Of a DNA stretch of 64,000 nt, positions 1 to 10,439 are shown one piece after another. Source of the stretch: Leptobrachium leishanense (taxonomy: Eukaryota > Chordata > Amphibia > Anura > Megophryidae). The notes beneath the pieces were generated by a model. The model made no database searches. It saw only the letters and a list, made by a program, of their open reading frames with translations, and was not told where the DNA came from. Where the stretch lies: contig CM019069.1 in the NCBI GenBank assembly GCA_009667805.1, positions 50,736,153 to 50,800,152 of the forward strand. Direction: 5' to 3'. The position numbers and the translations under genes were made by a program. Position 1 is the first letter of the stretch. Each line of letters starts with the position of its first letter.

Positions 1-564
1 GAAGTTTGTCACCTTCAAGTAATTCCCTATTCGCTGTCTTTTACTTGCTGTTTATATTGTATTTTTAATTACAATCCACTACCTACCATTACTCTACAAT
101 ACATTTCAATCTAGAGATAATTCCACAGATTGTGCACAAATATAATTGGTGGCAATGGGTCTTACATTAACTAATAATTTCTATCATCAGATAAACATTC
201 CCTTGACTCCTGACTTTACTGTCAAACGTAACAATGCATACATTCTCCATATAGTGTTATTTATAATTATCTGTCACTGCGAGTAAAACACCTTTCGTGT
301 CCCGTCAGCCTGCGAAGTCCTTTTATTCATTAAATTAGCACCTCTCACTTTTGTTCAGCTGTCACGGGCGCAAAAATCTGATATACAAACCCCTCTACTG
401 ATTTAATGGGTTTGAGATTAAAGCAAAGAGCTCTGTGTTAAATTGGAAATAGGTAACAGGTAGCATAGAGTGAAAACTGTTAACTTCTTCCTGATGGGAT
501 ATTGCATGTCTGACGGAATAAAGGAATATTATTGTGTAAAGTGCTGTATCAGTAGGACAACTAT
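1..564. other. AT-rich DNA, no gene recognised
   Basis: No open frame of note and no repeat family recognised. The sequence is AT-rich and looks like ordinary intergenic or intronic DNA. Confidence 0.5.
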
Positions 565-682
565 CCTAAGGGCAGGGCCATCTGTTCCTTATGTGTTCTA
601 GTATGTCTCATGTCTGCACTCCCCCATTGTACAGCGCTGCGGAATATGCTGGCGCTTTATAAATACAGAATAATAATAATTA
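565..682 (+). repeat. L2 LINE 3'-end fragment
   Basis: The segment ends in TACAGCGCTGCGGAATATGC followed by GGCGCTTTATAAATA and a short (AAT)n run. This matches the 3' end of the long L2 at 31058-33096 in this window. It is a 5'-truncated 3' UTR piece with no coding sequence. Confidence 0.7.
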
Positions 683-773
683 TTCACTAGGCAGTGGCTG
701 CACTGGGGAAAAGTTACAAAAGGAATTGCAGATTTGTGGCCGAAATAGGTGAATTGGAAAAATAAATCATCAT

Positions 774-1514
774 GGGCTATATTACAATCATCATGCTAAA
801 ACGGGACGCTAAGGAGGAAAAACTTGCGCCTGCAGGTTTCTCCTTAGCGTCCCCGTTTTAGCCGGATATTATGGTGCAGACGCTAATTCACTAGCCTGCT
901 CCGTAATGCGGCACTAAGCCTTGGGATGCTCACGGCAGTGCTAAGCCCGCCGAGAGCATCCCCTCCATGGAGTCCATAGGTCTCTATTGAGGCTTCTGCT
1001 GCCAGTCACATGACCTGCAGGATCTTGCCTCGCGAGATCCAGCAGATCACCAGAGTGATTGGCAGAGGGATACTGGGGGGACTTTATCCCCAGTCTCCCT
1101 CTGCTCCCGGTGACCAGAAGAAGCTGATCGAGCCGCTGTTCTCACCGCGGGATGAGAGTGGAGTATCTAATTTTTGTTGTTTTTTGTAGTTGTTGCTGGC
1201 TGATTCTGCAGAAGTGGAATCAGTCGGCACCAGCTCCTAGCTGTGAGTAACTTTTGAGTTAACCGCAGCAGGACGGTAATTAGCGTTAAGACTTTGTAAT
1301 CCTAACGCTAATAAACACTTTGCGCTCCCCATGTTAAGTATAGGGAGCGCAAAGTATAGTAAGCTCGCGCTGAAAAGCACAAGATCCGAATCGCTAACGG
1401 GTTTTTTAACGCGTTCGGAACTAATATGGTTGTGCCGCGCTTGGGCTACCAAAGCGAACGTTAATGCTCACACAGCTGAGCGATAACGTTAGCGTTATGT
1501 ATGCAATATGGCCC
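774..1514. mobile_element. Foldback MITE, family A copy 1 (TSD CAT)
   Basis: The ends are GGGCTATATTACA and, inverted, GGGCCATATTGCA (11 of 13 match). A direct CAT lies on each side (771-773 and 1515-1517). Behind the left end, an arm with ACGGGACGCTAAGGA faces its inverse TCCTTAGCGTCCCCG. Internally it carries the family block GCTCCCCATGTTAAGTATAG, itself a hairpin (GCTCCC/GGGAGC). There is no transposase. Five relatives occur at 7357, 9496, 20807, 33549 (diverged, reversed) and 63364. A 3-bp duplication points to CACTA or Harbinger type transposases, but the superfamily is not settled. Confidence 0.75.
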
Positions 1515-1637
1515 CATGTGTTTTGGCAATAAATTTACCTTTCTCTTGCAATTTTCCATTCAATCACTATTTAGTGAATAACTCCTAACAATTTTATAAT
1601 AACATGACAATAGTAACTTTCCACCCCCAAATTTTTC

Positions 1638-1780
1638 AGGTACAGTTACAGGTATTTATAAAGCGCTAACAAGTAACGTAGCGCTGTACAATGGGTGAGA
1701 CAGAATAACAAATATACATAAGTTAAACACACAAAACAGTAGGAGAGAGGACCCTGCTCAAGAGCTTACAATCTGTGAGA
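1638..1780 (-). repeat. L2-type LINE 3'-end fragment, reversed
   Basis: On the minus strand the segment reads from a TTGTAAGCTCTTGAGCAGGG-like 3' UTR motif to a GTACAGCGCTACG tail and TTTATAAATACC. This is the usual end of vertebrate L2 elements, here 5'-truncated. Confidence 0.6.
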
Positions 1781-1905
1781 CCTATTTAACGCTGCTTTTG
1801 TCTTTGCATAATTTACCTGTTGAACTGCTCTTGGGAAATATGTCAACAGTATAAAAAATCATGATGGTAATAATAGAAAGGTATTGGCCAGCTCTTAGCG
1901 GGGAT

Positions 1906-1952
1906 GTATATATATATATATATACACACAGTATATATACACACACACATTC
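1906..1952. repeat. (TA)n / (CA)n microsatellite
   Basis: Runs of TA followed by CA and TA/CA mixtures give about 45 bases of dinucleotide repeat. Confidence 0.85.
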
Positions 1953-2380
1953 ACTAGGGTTGCCAGAGCGGCCATATTTTTCTGGACACATATTTTCCAC
2001 ATATTCCAGTGAATGAAAAATGCAACCCTGCAGCATGTAGAATCCATTGGCTACAGGTAAGAAATTAGAAAGGAGTACAAGGTGAACTGCCTTGATTTCC
2101 TTCCTGCAGCATATGAATTATACATTTATTTGCTTATTTATAAAGTATTTTACCAGGAAGGATACAATGAGATTTCTCTCGTTTTCAAGTATGTCCTGGG
2201 TTCAAGAACATTGAAGTGTTACAGTTGTTACAGAAATACAAAGTAATACAATGCAAGATATTAAAAAAACACAAATATACAGATTAACATAAAATAAATA
2301 TGTAGGAAATAGTCACTATGTTACATGTTTACAGGTGCATTCTGTATTGAGGTATGTTAATAGGGAGCTCTTGAGTGACT

Positions 2381-3079
2381 TTAGACTGGGGAAGATTTGA
2401 TGGCGTCTGGGAGGTTATTCCATAATTGTGGTGCTCGGTAGGAAAATAAGGATCGAGCCACTTTCTTTTTGTATTGTGGTATTGCAAGTAAGGTGCTGGT
2501 CCTGGATCGGAGGTTATAGGATGAGGGAACTGCTAGAGGAAGCCGCCTATTCAGGTAGGGTGGCAGCTTCCCAGAAAAGCTCTTAAACACCAGGTTGGAA
2601 AGGTGAAGGGTACGTTTAGACTCCAGTGATGGCCAGTTCAGCTCTTTTAACATGTCACAATGGTGGGTCATGTAGTTACATTGTAGCGCAAAGCGGCAGA
2701 ATGAGTTATACAATGTAGTAAGTTTCTGAAGATGTGTTTGCGGGGCCGCTGCATACACTACATCTCCGTATTCAATAGGCGGCATAAGCATTCGTTGTAC
2801 AATCTGCTTTCTTACCGCAGGGTTCAGGCAGGATTTGTTTCTGTACAGGGCTCCTAGTTTGGGGTAAAGTTTAGATGAGAGTTTTTTGATGTGGGGGCCA
2901 AAGGATAGATTTGGGTCTAACCACATACCTAGATATTTGAGAGAAGTGACTGTGGTCAGCGTGCCATTTGATTTTGTCCCCACACATAGATGGGGATTTT
3001 GCAATTTATGTAGTTTAGGTGCTGTTCCAAAGAGCATCGTTACTGTTTTCTCAGTATTTAAGAAAAGTTTGTTGTGTTT
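2381..3079 (-). pseudogene. LINE reverse transcriptase C-terminal region
   Basis: The open frame contains SLKYLGMWLDPNLSF, then VRKQIVQRMLMPPIEYGDVV, then THHCDMLKELNWPSLESKR and APQLWNNLPDAIKSSP. This is the usual order of the thumb and connection region of jockey-superfamily RTs. It continues the palm segment that lies upstream on the minus strand beyond the LTR-like insertion. Removing that insertion plus a 4-base duplication (945 bases, a multiple of 3) leaves the frame unchanged, so the LINE was probably still in frame here when the insertion happened. The product is part of a replication protein that would copy LINE RNA at a nicked chromosomal site. It cannot be made now. Confidence 0.75.
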
Positions 3080-4020
3080 GTGACGGACGCCGCTACTCGG
3101 AGAGAGTAGATCCGCCTTAGGTGCCGGGGTTGCACTGCAGTGAGCAGAGGTAGCGAGCCGGCGTCAGGTTCCTTGCTGAAATATATCGAGTCAGCCAGGA
3201 GGAAATACCTAGCAGATAGTCCCTCTTCCCAAATATTCGTCGAGACGCAGTATAGGTTAAGCAAGTTGGTTTATTGTAAAACAGCACACACACGGTCCAT
3301 TTATATGGTAAAGTCCCATTGTTCTCTCCCATGCCCGCCCCCAGACACCCCGGCGCCAGTTCTGCCACTGCCTCTAGCCCGAGCCCTTATTGTATGTTTA
3401 ACAGGGTCCCAGCTCTTGGTGCCACACTGTCTGGCCCGCCCAGGGCTGCTCCCTGCTCCCCGTCAGTGCGAGCTCTGACTCCAGCGCTGGATCTCCTCTG
3501 TGGCTGGGAAACCCGACCTGAGTTCAGCGGCTGATTTGGGGGTGATCTCGATGGTGCTGGTCTCTAGAACTCACCCCAAAGTGGTACCAGGTTCCCAGGG
3601 CCCCTCTGCCCAAAAAGCACTCCGGTGGCAGGAACAGGGGCTGAGCGGTGCAGGGTGCAAGGCATGTCAGCTAAGCTTGGTTTTGGCCGGCGACAGCTGC
3701 AGCAGGGTTGCGCTGGGCAGATGAACTACGATGGCTGGGCAAGGCAGATTTGGCAATGAACCTAATAAACAACCATACACATACAGGCACAAATTGTACT
3801 AACGAATTCTACACTTGGGGGAACGAAAACTGGGCAATTTGGGTGTTATTAAATTGTGAAGGATTGTAGTCGCGTTTGGTGCGGGGAATTTGCGAGGGGA
3901 AACGCAATACACCTAGGGATCACACAGACATAAATTGTATAAACGAAATTTGACCTTAAACAAACAAACTATTAACTTTTTATGGGCTAATAAATTGAAC
4001 GTGTCGGCTGTTCTGTCACA
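3080..4020 (-). mobile_element. Solo-LTR-like element inside the LINE
   Basis: The ends are GTGACGG and CTGTCACA, a short inverted repeat of the TG...CA type seen in LTRs, allowing one base at the left edge. A GTTT on both sides looks like a 4-base target duplication, and the LINE frame is restored when one copy is kept. Read on the minus strand there is a TATA-like TATAAATGG at about 3299-3306 and an AATAAA at 3270-3275, the layout of an LTR promoter and polyadenylation region. No gag, pol or env was seen, so this would be a solo LTR. Family unknown. Confidence 0.55.
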
Positions 4021-4925
4021 GTTTGATCCACTTTTCTACCTCTGTGAATGGTTCTTGCAGCACAGCCTCCATCTGTGGAAGATTTGGTTTGCTGGTATAG
4101 ATTACGGTGTCGTCTGCGTACATGTGTACAGTTGAGGCTTTGCAGATGTTAGGCAGATCATTTCTGAATATTGTGAATAGCAGGGGGCTGAGTATTGAGC
4201 CTTGAGGTACACCGCAAGTGACTGGGAGGGGGAGGGAGGAGCTGCCAGAAATGGACACATATTGCGACCGATCAGATACTATGATTGAAACCAGGTTAGC
4301 GTGTGATCACCAATACCAGAGTCTTTAAGTTTTTTTAACAAGATGCCATGGTCTACTGTGTCAAAGGCTTTGGCAAAATCAAGGAAGATGGCTCCAGTTA
4401 GATTTCCTTGTTTCATGCCAGCTTGGATATGATTGCAGACTTTTAAAAGGACGGTTGTAGTTGAGTTATTTGGACGAAAGCCTGATTGATCCAATATTAG
4501 TTCCAATATTGATAATAATCACGTAATTGTGTGTAGACGCATTTTTCCAAAATTTTTGACATTACAGGGAGCAATGATATCGGACAGTAGTTGGATACCA
4601 AAGTACTGTCACCACTTTTATGGATAGGTACCACTCTCGCAGTCTTCCAGAGTTTGGGTATGTATCCAGTCGCCAGTGATTCATTGATTAGGGTTGCGAC
4701 AGGATTTGAAATTGCCGGTGCACTGATTTTCAGCAGCATTGCTGGTATTTGATCAGGTCCAGACTGGTATTTAATTTTTTGGCTACGGAGAAGTTTAGTA
4801 ACGAAACTGACAGGCACTGGTCTAAAACTGAATTCCTGTCTGATACAGGGTCTTTGCACAGTTGGAGGGGCCTGACCTGCGTGCGGCCTTTCTGATTGCA
4901 TGTCATTTCCTAGCTTAGCAATCGC
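4021..4925 (-). pseudogene. LINE reverse transcriptase fingers and palm, frameshifted
   Basis: In minus-strand order, the first frame has SGPDQIPAMLLK, IPKLWKTARVVPIHKSGD and NYCPISLLPVMSKILEK (RT motifs 1-2). The next has QSGFRPNNSTT and FLDFAKAFDTVDH (motif A, catalytic Asp). The third has VTCGVPQGSILSPLLF and MYADDTVIY (motifs B and C, with the YADD catalytic pair). Shifts of frame near 4500 and 4270 separate the three blocks. All catalytic residues I can recognise are present, so loss of function comes from the frameshifts and the LTR-like insertion just downstream. Confidence 0.8.
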
Positions 4926-5296
4926 TTGTAGCACAAAGCGGCAGAAGGAGTTATACAATGTAGTAAGTTTATGAAGGTGTGTTTGAGGGGCAGTTGCATT
5001 CACTACATCTCCGTATTCAATAGCCAGCGTAAGCATTTGTTGTACAATCTGCTTTCTTACCGCGGGGCTCAGGCAGGATTTGTTTTTGTACAGGGCACCT
5101 AGTTTGGGGTTAATTTTAGATGAGAGTTTTTCGATGTGGGGGCTAAAGGTTAGATTTGAGTCTAGCCATATACCTAGATATTTGAGAGAAGTGACTGTGG
5201 TCATTGTGCCATTCAAATTTGTCCTGACACATAGATGGGGATTTTGCAATTTATGTAGTTTAGATGCTGTTCCAAAGAGCATTGTTACAGTTTTGT
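4925..5296 (-). pseudogene. Extra copy of LINE RT C-terminal block, fused ahead of the RT core
   Basis: This block repeats the segment at about 2690-3060: SLKYLGIWLDSNLTF, NKSCLSPAVRKQIVQ and EYGDVV are shared with few changes. It stops at FCRFVLQ where the other copy goes on to CNYMTHHC. It is joined without a stop codon to the start of the RT region (AIAKLGNDMQSE...). The order C-terminal block then N-terminal RT is not that of a normal LINE. Because the surrounding MITE resumes directly at its outer edge, the block seems to have arrived with the rest of the LINE. Confidence 0.65.
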
Positions 5297-5381
5297 TGCA
5301 GGGCAGCAGTTTTCCCTGTGCTCCCCTCTGCATGAAATATTAATATATGTCCAGCAAAAAATGGCTGAATTATTGACCCTA

Positions 5382-5985
5382 AAATACACATACTTCTATA
5401 ATTTATATACTGCATACATATATTAATATTATTTTTCTAATAAAATATACTGTGTGTGTCTGAAGCTAAAACGCTCAAAATTCAAAGGATGTTGTAATTT
5501 AAATCATTGCTGGCTTTTGGTATAATAAAAGGCTATTAACATGCCTCCTGACATACAGGCATCAGAGTCACAGGTATTGATGAAACTCTCAGCTCACAAT
5601 CTGCTGCATAGGAAGTACATCATGCAGCTGTCAGAAAAGACAGAGCACACAAACAATGAACGCATCTGACATTTTCCTTGCATCATTTAGGAAAACCCAA
5701 TATTTCGGCAGTGCTCAACATGTCTGCAGGCATATTCCCTGCAAATCAGACTCCCTTTGCATATTTAAATATATTATGTGTAATTATATAGTCTGTCTGT
5801 TCTCTGCTCCGTTCCCTATCGATCGCGCCCAATCTGCAGGGTGTTTAATCTAGAAAAAGGACAAAGTATTTACCGGTTGTTATTAGAATAAAATATAATG
5901 TGTGAGTGCTGTTTTTTGTAAATCTTTCAGTCAATAAATTGAGGAAGAATCACCAAAACCGGGGTTATGGAGGGACTACTATTTA
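5382..5985. other. No gene recognised
   Basis: AT-rich sequence with only short chance frames. Nothing recognised. Confidence 0.5.
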
Positions 5986-6392
5986 GGCTAGGGTCAGACG
6001 AGCGCGTTTTCTACGGACGCACTTTTTGACGGAAAACGCAGTAGTGGCCACACAGTCAGTTTTTGTGACTGAAGTTATTTTTGACGGATGTAGGAGGGAA
6101 AATAAGTTAAAATGAAAAAACATTTTGTCCGTCAAAAATGCTGGACGTATAAATGCAGTTCGTCTGACCACGTTCCATCACTCACACACAAAGCTATGCC
6201 GACGTCGCGGACCTGGCGCACTCCGCACGTCCGTCCTAGTGGTTCGACATTCTTGCTAACCTGCATCCATTTGCCACGTCCGTGCGGACGTACTTCGTGT
6301 GTGGGCCTTCATTGGTCATGATTATCTGCTACCACGGACGTACTAACGTGCGGCTACACGGCTGTTAACACTGCGTTCGTCTGACCCCAGCC
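5986..6392. mobile_element. Harbinger-type MITE, family H copy 1 (TSD TTA)
   Basis: The element runs from GGCTAGGGTCAGACG to CGTCTGACCCCAGCC, near-perfect inverted ends, with TTA on both sides (5983-5985 and 6393-6395). The interior is rich in GGACG/CGTCC words that fold back. It has no coding sequence. A TWA 3-bp duplication is typical of PIF/Harbinger transposition. Relatives lie at 12751, 29905, 37029, 56277 and 59506; looser relatives at 12214 and 20374. Confidence 0.8.
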
Positions 6393-6556
6393 TTAACAGG
6401 CTGCGCCAAGGTGTCCAGACCACAGGTCGATGAAGGTGTGTGGCTAAACTCAATAAGTAAACCTTTATGAGAGTCACTGAGAGGTTTGCTTCATTATATT
6501 CACCATTATATCTCAAGGCTATCACCATGCCAGGGGTGGGTAAGTGGGTTTGGGTA

Positions 6557-6818
6557 AGGGTTGCCAGATCGGCCATGTTTACTTTGATACATATTACTAT
6601 TTCATGCAGAGAGGAGCCCAGGGAAAAGTTCTGCCCTGCAACATGTATAATTCATATGCTGCAGGAAGGAAATCAAGGCAGGTCCCCTGGGAATTCTTTT
6701 TGATTTCTTACCTGCAGTGTATGGATACATGCTGCAGGGTGGCATTTTTCATGCACTGCCCATCAGCATGAATAAATTATATGTGTCCAGGGAAACATGG
6801 CCGACCCCTCGACCCTAC
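6557..6818. mobile_element. MITE family B, near full-length copy
   Basis: It begins AGGGTTGCCAGATCGGCCAT and ends with TATGTGTCCAGGGAAACATG, GCCGACC and GACCCTA, an inverted version of the start. The interior has CTGCAG-rich inverted words (ATATGCTGCAGGAAGG and its partner). No coding capacity and no clear target duplication. Confidence 0.6.
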
Positions 6819-6892
6819 CAGTTGGGTAGTCGGGAAGGTGAAAGCTGGTTTCTGCGTGGTTCTGGGACATAGAAGTAACGGACTAAATAACT

Positions 6893-7112
6893 AGGGTTGC
6901 CAGATTTGCCATGTTTTCCTGGACACATAAATTATTCAATCTTTTGGACATTGCATGAAAAATGCAACCCCGCAGGATGTAGAATCCATACGCTGCAGGT
7001 AAGAAATCAAAACTGAAACCCAAGGTGACCTGCCTTGATTTCCTCCCTGCAGCATATGAATTATACATGTTGCAGAGCAGCACTTTTTCCTGTGCAGAGC
7101 AGCTTTGCACTT
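6893..7112. mobile_element. MITE family B, truncated copy
   Basis: It starts CTAGGGTTGCCAGATTTGCC and follows the 1955 copy closely (GAAAAATGCAACCC, CTGCAGCATATGAATTATAC) before homology is lost near 7112. It supplies the uninterrupted reference showing where the LINE entered the 1955 copy. Confidence 0.6.
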
Positions 7113-7356
7113 AAAACAAAAGAGTCTTACCTGTTGTTCCGGGCATTGCTGGGTGACATCAGAGGATGTCCTGTGGAGCTGCAGAGTGGTGTCATTGATG
7201 TGTCTGAACTATTGCTATATGGTGTAAGTGAGGTCCTATGGAGCGTTTTTTCCCAGTGCCTGTTATACTGCATCATTATGGTTATTTGGTTTGATATATT
7301 GTAGATCGACCCCAAATTTTCTCTGAATATTTGAAAGCTGAATGTTGAAACAATAC

Positions 7357-8038
7357 AGGCTCTATTACATTTTCTGCGCAAATTCGTCCACGCTGCCCAA
7401 TTATTTTTTTTGCGCAGCGTTAAACTTTAACGCGCGTAAATTAACGCAGGTATTAAAAGACGTACAAAAACGCGCGCGCATTAACGCTGCTTCCAGAAAT
7501 CGGTGAGCAGACTGTTTTTTCACGTGATTCAGCCAATCAGAATTAAGAACCGTAATTGTCTCCCATTCAGTCTTAGCACCTGTCAAAATCAATCTGAGTA
7601 TATATGCTGCAGCAATAATAAGAACACGCACAACTTCTCAATTTTATTGTTTGGGTATGTGTAGAATGTGTAACTATACTTTACTGTATTTTTTTTTTAG
7701 GCTGGTGTAGTTAGTTTCGGCCAGAACGTTCAGATTTGCAGTTAACACCAGCTTTTAAAAGACGTTAAAATTATGCGCGCAAACGTCGTTCGTAAAAAGT
7801 TGCGCATCGATTGTAATACCATACGCGTACCAGCGCACAAACACATTTGCGCTCAGAATGTTAAGTATGTGATGCGCGCATGAACTTGCGTTCGCACAAG
7901 GTTCGCGCAGGGTCACTCGCGTTAGATGTTAACACGCATCGTATGCGCGAACGACGTTCAGCGAGAAGGGTTTGGCCCCTCGCGTTAATGCGTTTTTGCG
8001 CAGGCGCACATTTTTACGTGAACAGTGTAATAGAGCCC
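7357..8038. mobile_element. Foldback MITE, family A copy 2 (TSD TAC)
   Basis: The ends are AGGCTCTATTACA and TGTAATAGAGCCC, flanked by TAC on both sides (7354-7356, 8039-8041). Its interior is crowded with GCGC/CGCG words and has a variant of the family hairpin (GCGCTCAGAATGTTAAGTAT). No transposase is present. It is more diverged inside than copies 1, 3 and 4. Confidence 0.7.
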
Positions 8039-8885
8039 TACGTTTTTTTAAACACAGATTAAAATATTAAGGTGTCGTGTCCATGCACAAGATTTTCCAT
8101 CAACAATATTTGCTCTAAAAAAAATTTGGCATTTGGCAAATTTTACCTTAACGGTTTAACTTTTCAGTTACAATGTTTCCCGGGTGAATATTTTTCTTAT
8201 TTCTGCCCAGTGCACCGGCTTGCAATTAATCATTTATTACTTTTGTGAATGCAGTTTCTTAGTACAAGGTTTCAGTAATTGCTAATTTTAAATGTAAAAT
8301 ATCTTCTGCGGAGATAAATTGTAACCAAACTGACCTTTTACTTAGAGATCTTACAAAAAGTGTGCTCGGAGTGTATTTTATGGCCATCTCGAAACCCAGA
8401 AATGGCAGGCACAGGGAGATTAAAATATTATACACACATCTGACTGTAGTATATATTCCAGATAAAGAAGAAACCTAAATACTCATACAACATTTCTTAG
8501 TACTAAGCAGAAAAGGTCTGAAAGTCGATGGACTAAAGAAATATATTGGATACATTTTCCCATAAATTATTCTCAACAATTCTGATTAATTAACATTAAT
8601 TCATAGTAACTTAATTGTTAAGTTGTTTTTTTTTACGTATTATTTATTAAAGTGAAGTTAATGTATAGAGTTGACCTCGCTTGTAATGAATTAAAAAGTA
8701 AAAATATATAACTATAAACAACAGTGTCTACCCATTAATCTTCCTGTGTTTGCAAATTGGTAAAGTGTACTGGGAAATTGCTTAGACTCTCTGTAGTCAC
8801 AGGTTTCAGGGGCGACTCAAGCATTAGTGATGTCTTAATCAAAAGTTAAATATGTGAAAAAAAAATTGGAATGCATGCACTAGAG
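8039..8885. other. No gene recognised
   Basis: AT-rich single-copy-looking DNA without a supportable frame. Confidence 0.5.
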
Positions 8886-9019
8886 CAGGGACCTCAAACT
8901 TTGGCCTCCCAAATGTTTATTGCCCACAAATCCCAGAATTCTTTAAATGCAATAAATGGCCAGAGCATCATGGGAGGTGTAGTTCAGAAACATCTGGGGG
9001 GCAGAGTTTGAGATCCTTG
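8886..9019. mobile_element. Short hAT MITE, family C (TSD CACTAGAG)
   Basis: CAGGGACCTCAAACTTTGG at the left and CAGAGTTTGAGATCCTTG at the right form inverted ends. The 8 bases CACTAGAG occur on both sides (8878-8885 and 9020-9027) without mismatch, as expected for hAT transposition. The body contains the words AAATGTTT and CATCATGGGAGGTGTAGTTC seen in the other family C copies. Confidence 0.85.
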
Positions 9020-9038
9020 CACTAGAGGGAAAGATGCT

Positions 9039-9190
9039 CAGTGGTCCAGAGCAGTCAAGCTGATAGATAGGAAGTCCAAAAAAGATGTCTGAACTACGAC
9101 TCCCGTGATTCCCTGACCATCTATTACATTCTGAAAAATCCGGGAATTGTAGGCCATCAGCATCTGGGAGCCCATGAGTTTGATATACCT
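9039..9190. mobile_element. Family C hAT MITE relative, diverged
   Basis: GAACTACGACTCCCGTGATT, GGGAATTGTAGGCCATCAGC and ATCTGGGAGCCCATGAGTTT match the internal and terminal words of family C. The ends are worn and no clean target duplication was seen, so the edges are approximate. Confidence 0.5.
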
Positions 9191-9495
9191 ACTGTATGTA
9201 GAGTATGGGCCATGTATGAATGAGAAATTGGTGGCTGCCTATTTTGCCTACATGTAGGGGCCATTCTGCAAAGTGCAGAAGTCTTGTTACATCCTTCACT
9301 TGTTTAGCTGTGATCATGTGCTATAAATCCCCTTACACCACCACTAACTATTTTCAGAACGTTTGCAATGTCAATATTGAGGTTAAGGTTTTGTTATGCA
9401 ACTGTCAACGATTACAGGACTGAACACAAGACCAGGGGTGTCTTTACCAAGGAGAGCAGACCAATTATGGGAGTTGTGGTTTTTAAAAACTCTAG

Positions 9496-10068
9496 GGGCT
9501 ACATTACATTCCTCGTGCTAAAACAGGGACGCTAAGGAGAACAAACTGCGCCCGCAGTTTTCTCCCTAGCGCCCCCATTTTAGCACGTAATTACAATGCA
9601 GGTGCTAACAAGCTGCCTGCATTGTTACTGGGCGCTACGCCCCGGGATGCGCACGGTGGCGCTAAGTGCCACTGCGAGCATCCACTCGATGGAGTCCTTG
9701 CGAGATCCGGCAGGTCGGCGTAGTGATCCGCAAGGAGAGACTGGGGACTTTTTTCCCCAGTCTCTTCCTGCTCCCGCCGGATGGAGGAGGCGGTAGGTGA
9801 GTATCTGAATTGTTTTGGAGGGTTTTAGGCTGGTGCTGACGGATTCTGCACCAGCAGAATCCGTTAGCACCAAGTCCTGGCTGTGGTTAACTTTTTGGTA
9901 ACCGCAGCCGGACGTTAATTAGCGTTAGGACGTTGTAATACCAAGTATAGTATAGTATGTTAAGTATAGGGAGCGCAAAGTACAGTAACTTCGCGCTGAA
10001 AAGCATTTGGATTGTAGTATGCGGTGGCTACCAGGGCTAACATGAGCACCAAGATTGTAATGTAGCCC
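9496..10068. mobile_element. Foldback MITE, family A copy 3 (TSD TAG)
   Basis: The ends GGGCTACATTACA and TGTAATGTAGCCC are perfect 13-base inverses. TAG flanks both sides (9493-9495, 10069-10071). An ACAGGGACGCTAAGGAG arm faces CTCCCTAGCGCCCCC. The conserved block ATGTTAAGTATAGGGAGCGC occurs near 9958. Shorter than copies 1 and 4 through internal loss. Confidence 0.8.
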
Positions 10069-10123
10069 TAGGAGTCTACCATATGTAATTGCCTGCCCTG
10101 GATAAAGAATACATATATATATT

Positions 10124-10393
10124 TAACCGCTTGCCGCTGAGTGAAGGGGACAGGCGAGCTTAAACACTGAATGGTGGCATTGTGGCATTGCATGCCCCGT
10201 TAATCTCTGGCAACTCCTACGGCTTGCCTCCAGCTGATTGCTGTCATTGGCAGTCCCTCTGGAGCAAATGACATCAATTGGCCAAAGGGAAGAGAATTTG
10301 GCCGTAGGAGTTGCCAGAGAGCCACAGGGTGTGCCATGCTTCCCCACGGTGTTTAAGCCTACCTGCCGCCAGGGCAGCATAGCACGAAGATCA
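10124..10393. repeat. Foldback repeat of unknown family
   Basis: CTCTGGCAACTCCTACGG near 10203 faces its exact inverse CCGTAGGAGTTGCCAGAG near 10302. Outer words GACAGGCGAGCTTAAACAC and GTGTTTAAGCCTACCTGCC also pair. The frames read across it are by-products of the palindrome. Confidence 0.55.
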
Positions 10394-10439
10394 AAACATC
10401 TGCAAAAAAAAATAAAAAATGAGGTACAAATCAACAATA

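Larger units (their letters stand above)
2123..5296 (-). mobile_element. Non-LTR retrotransposon (jockey-like superfamily), rearranged and interrupted
   Basis: On the minus strand the order is: a piece of RT C-terminal region (5296-4925), then RT fingers and palm (4925-4021), then an LTR-like insertion (4020-3080), then RT C-terminal region (3079-2381), then a 3' tail (about 2235-2123) with CTGGTAAAATACTTTATAAA. The tail also occurs alone near 62965. The element sits inside a MITE. The clade (L2, I or Rex1-like) was not settled from memory. Frameshifts near 4500 and 4270 show it is dead. Confidence 0.75.
1955..5381. mobile_element. MITE family B copy split by a LINE insertion
   Basis: The left part (1955-2122) begins AGGGTTGCCAGAGCGGCCAT and runs to GCATATGAATTATACAT. 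The right part (5297-5381) resumes at GTTGCAGGGCAGCAG and ends at TATGTCCAGC...TTGACCCT. Joined, they match the uninterrupted relatives at 6557 and 6894 across the same point. The intervening 3.17 kb is the LINE described separately. The ends are inverted repeats of AGGGT(T/C)G type. No clear target duplication was found. Confidence 0.7.
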
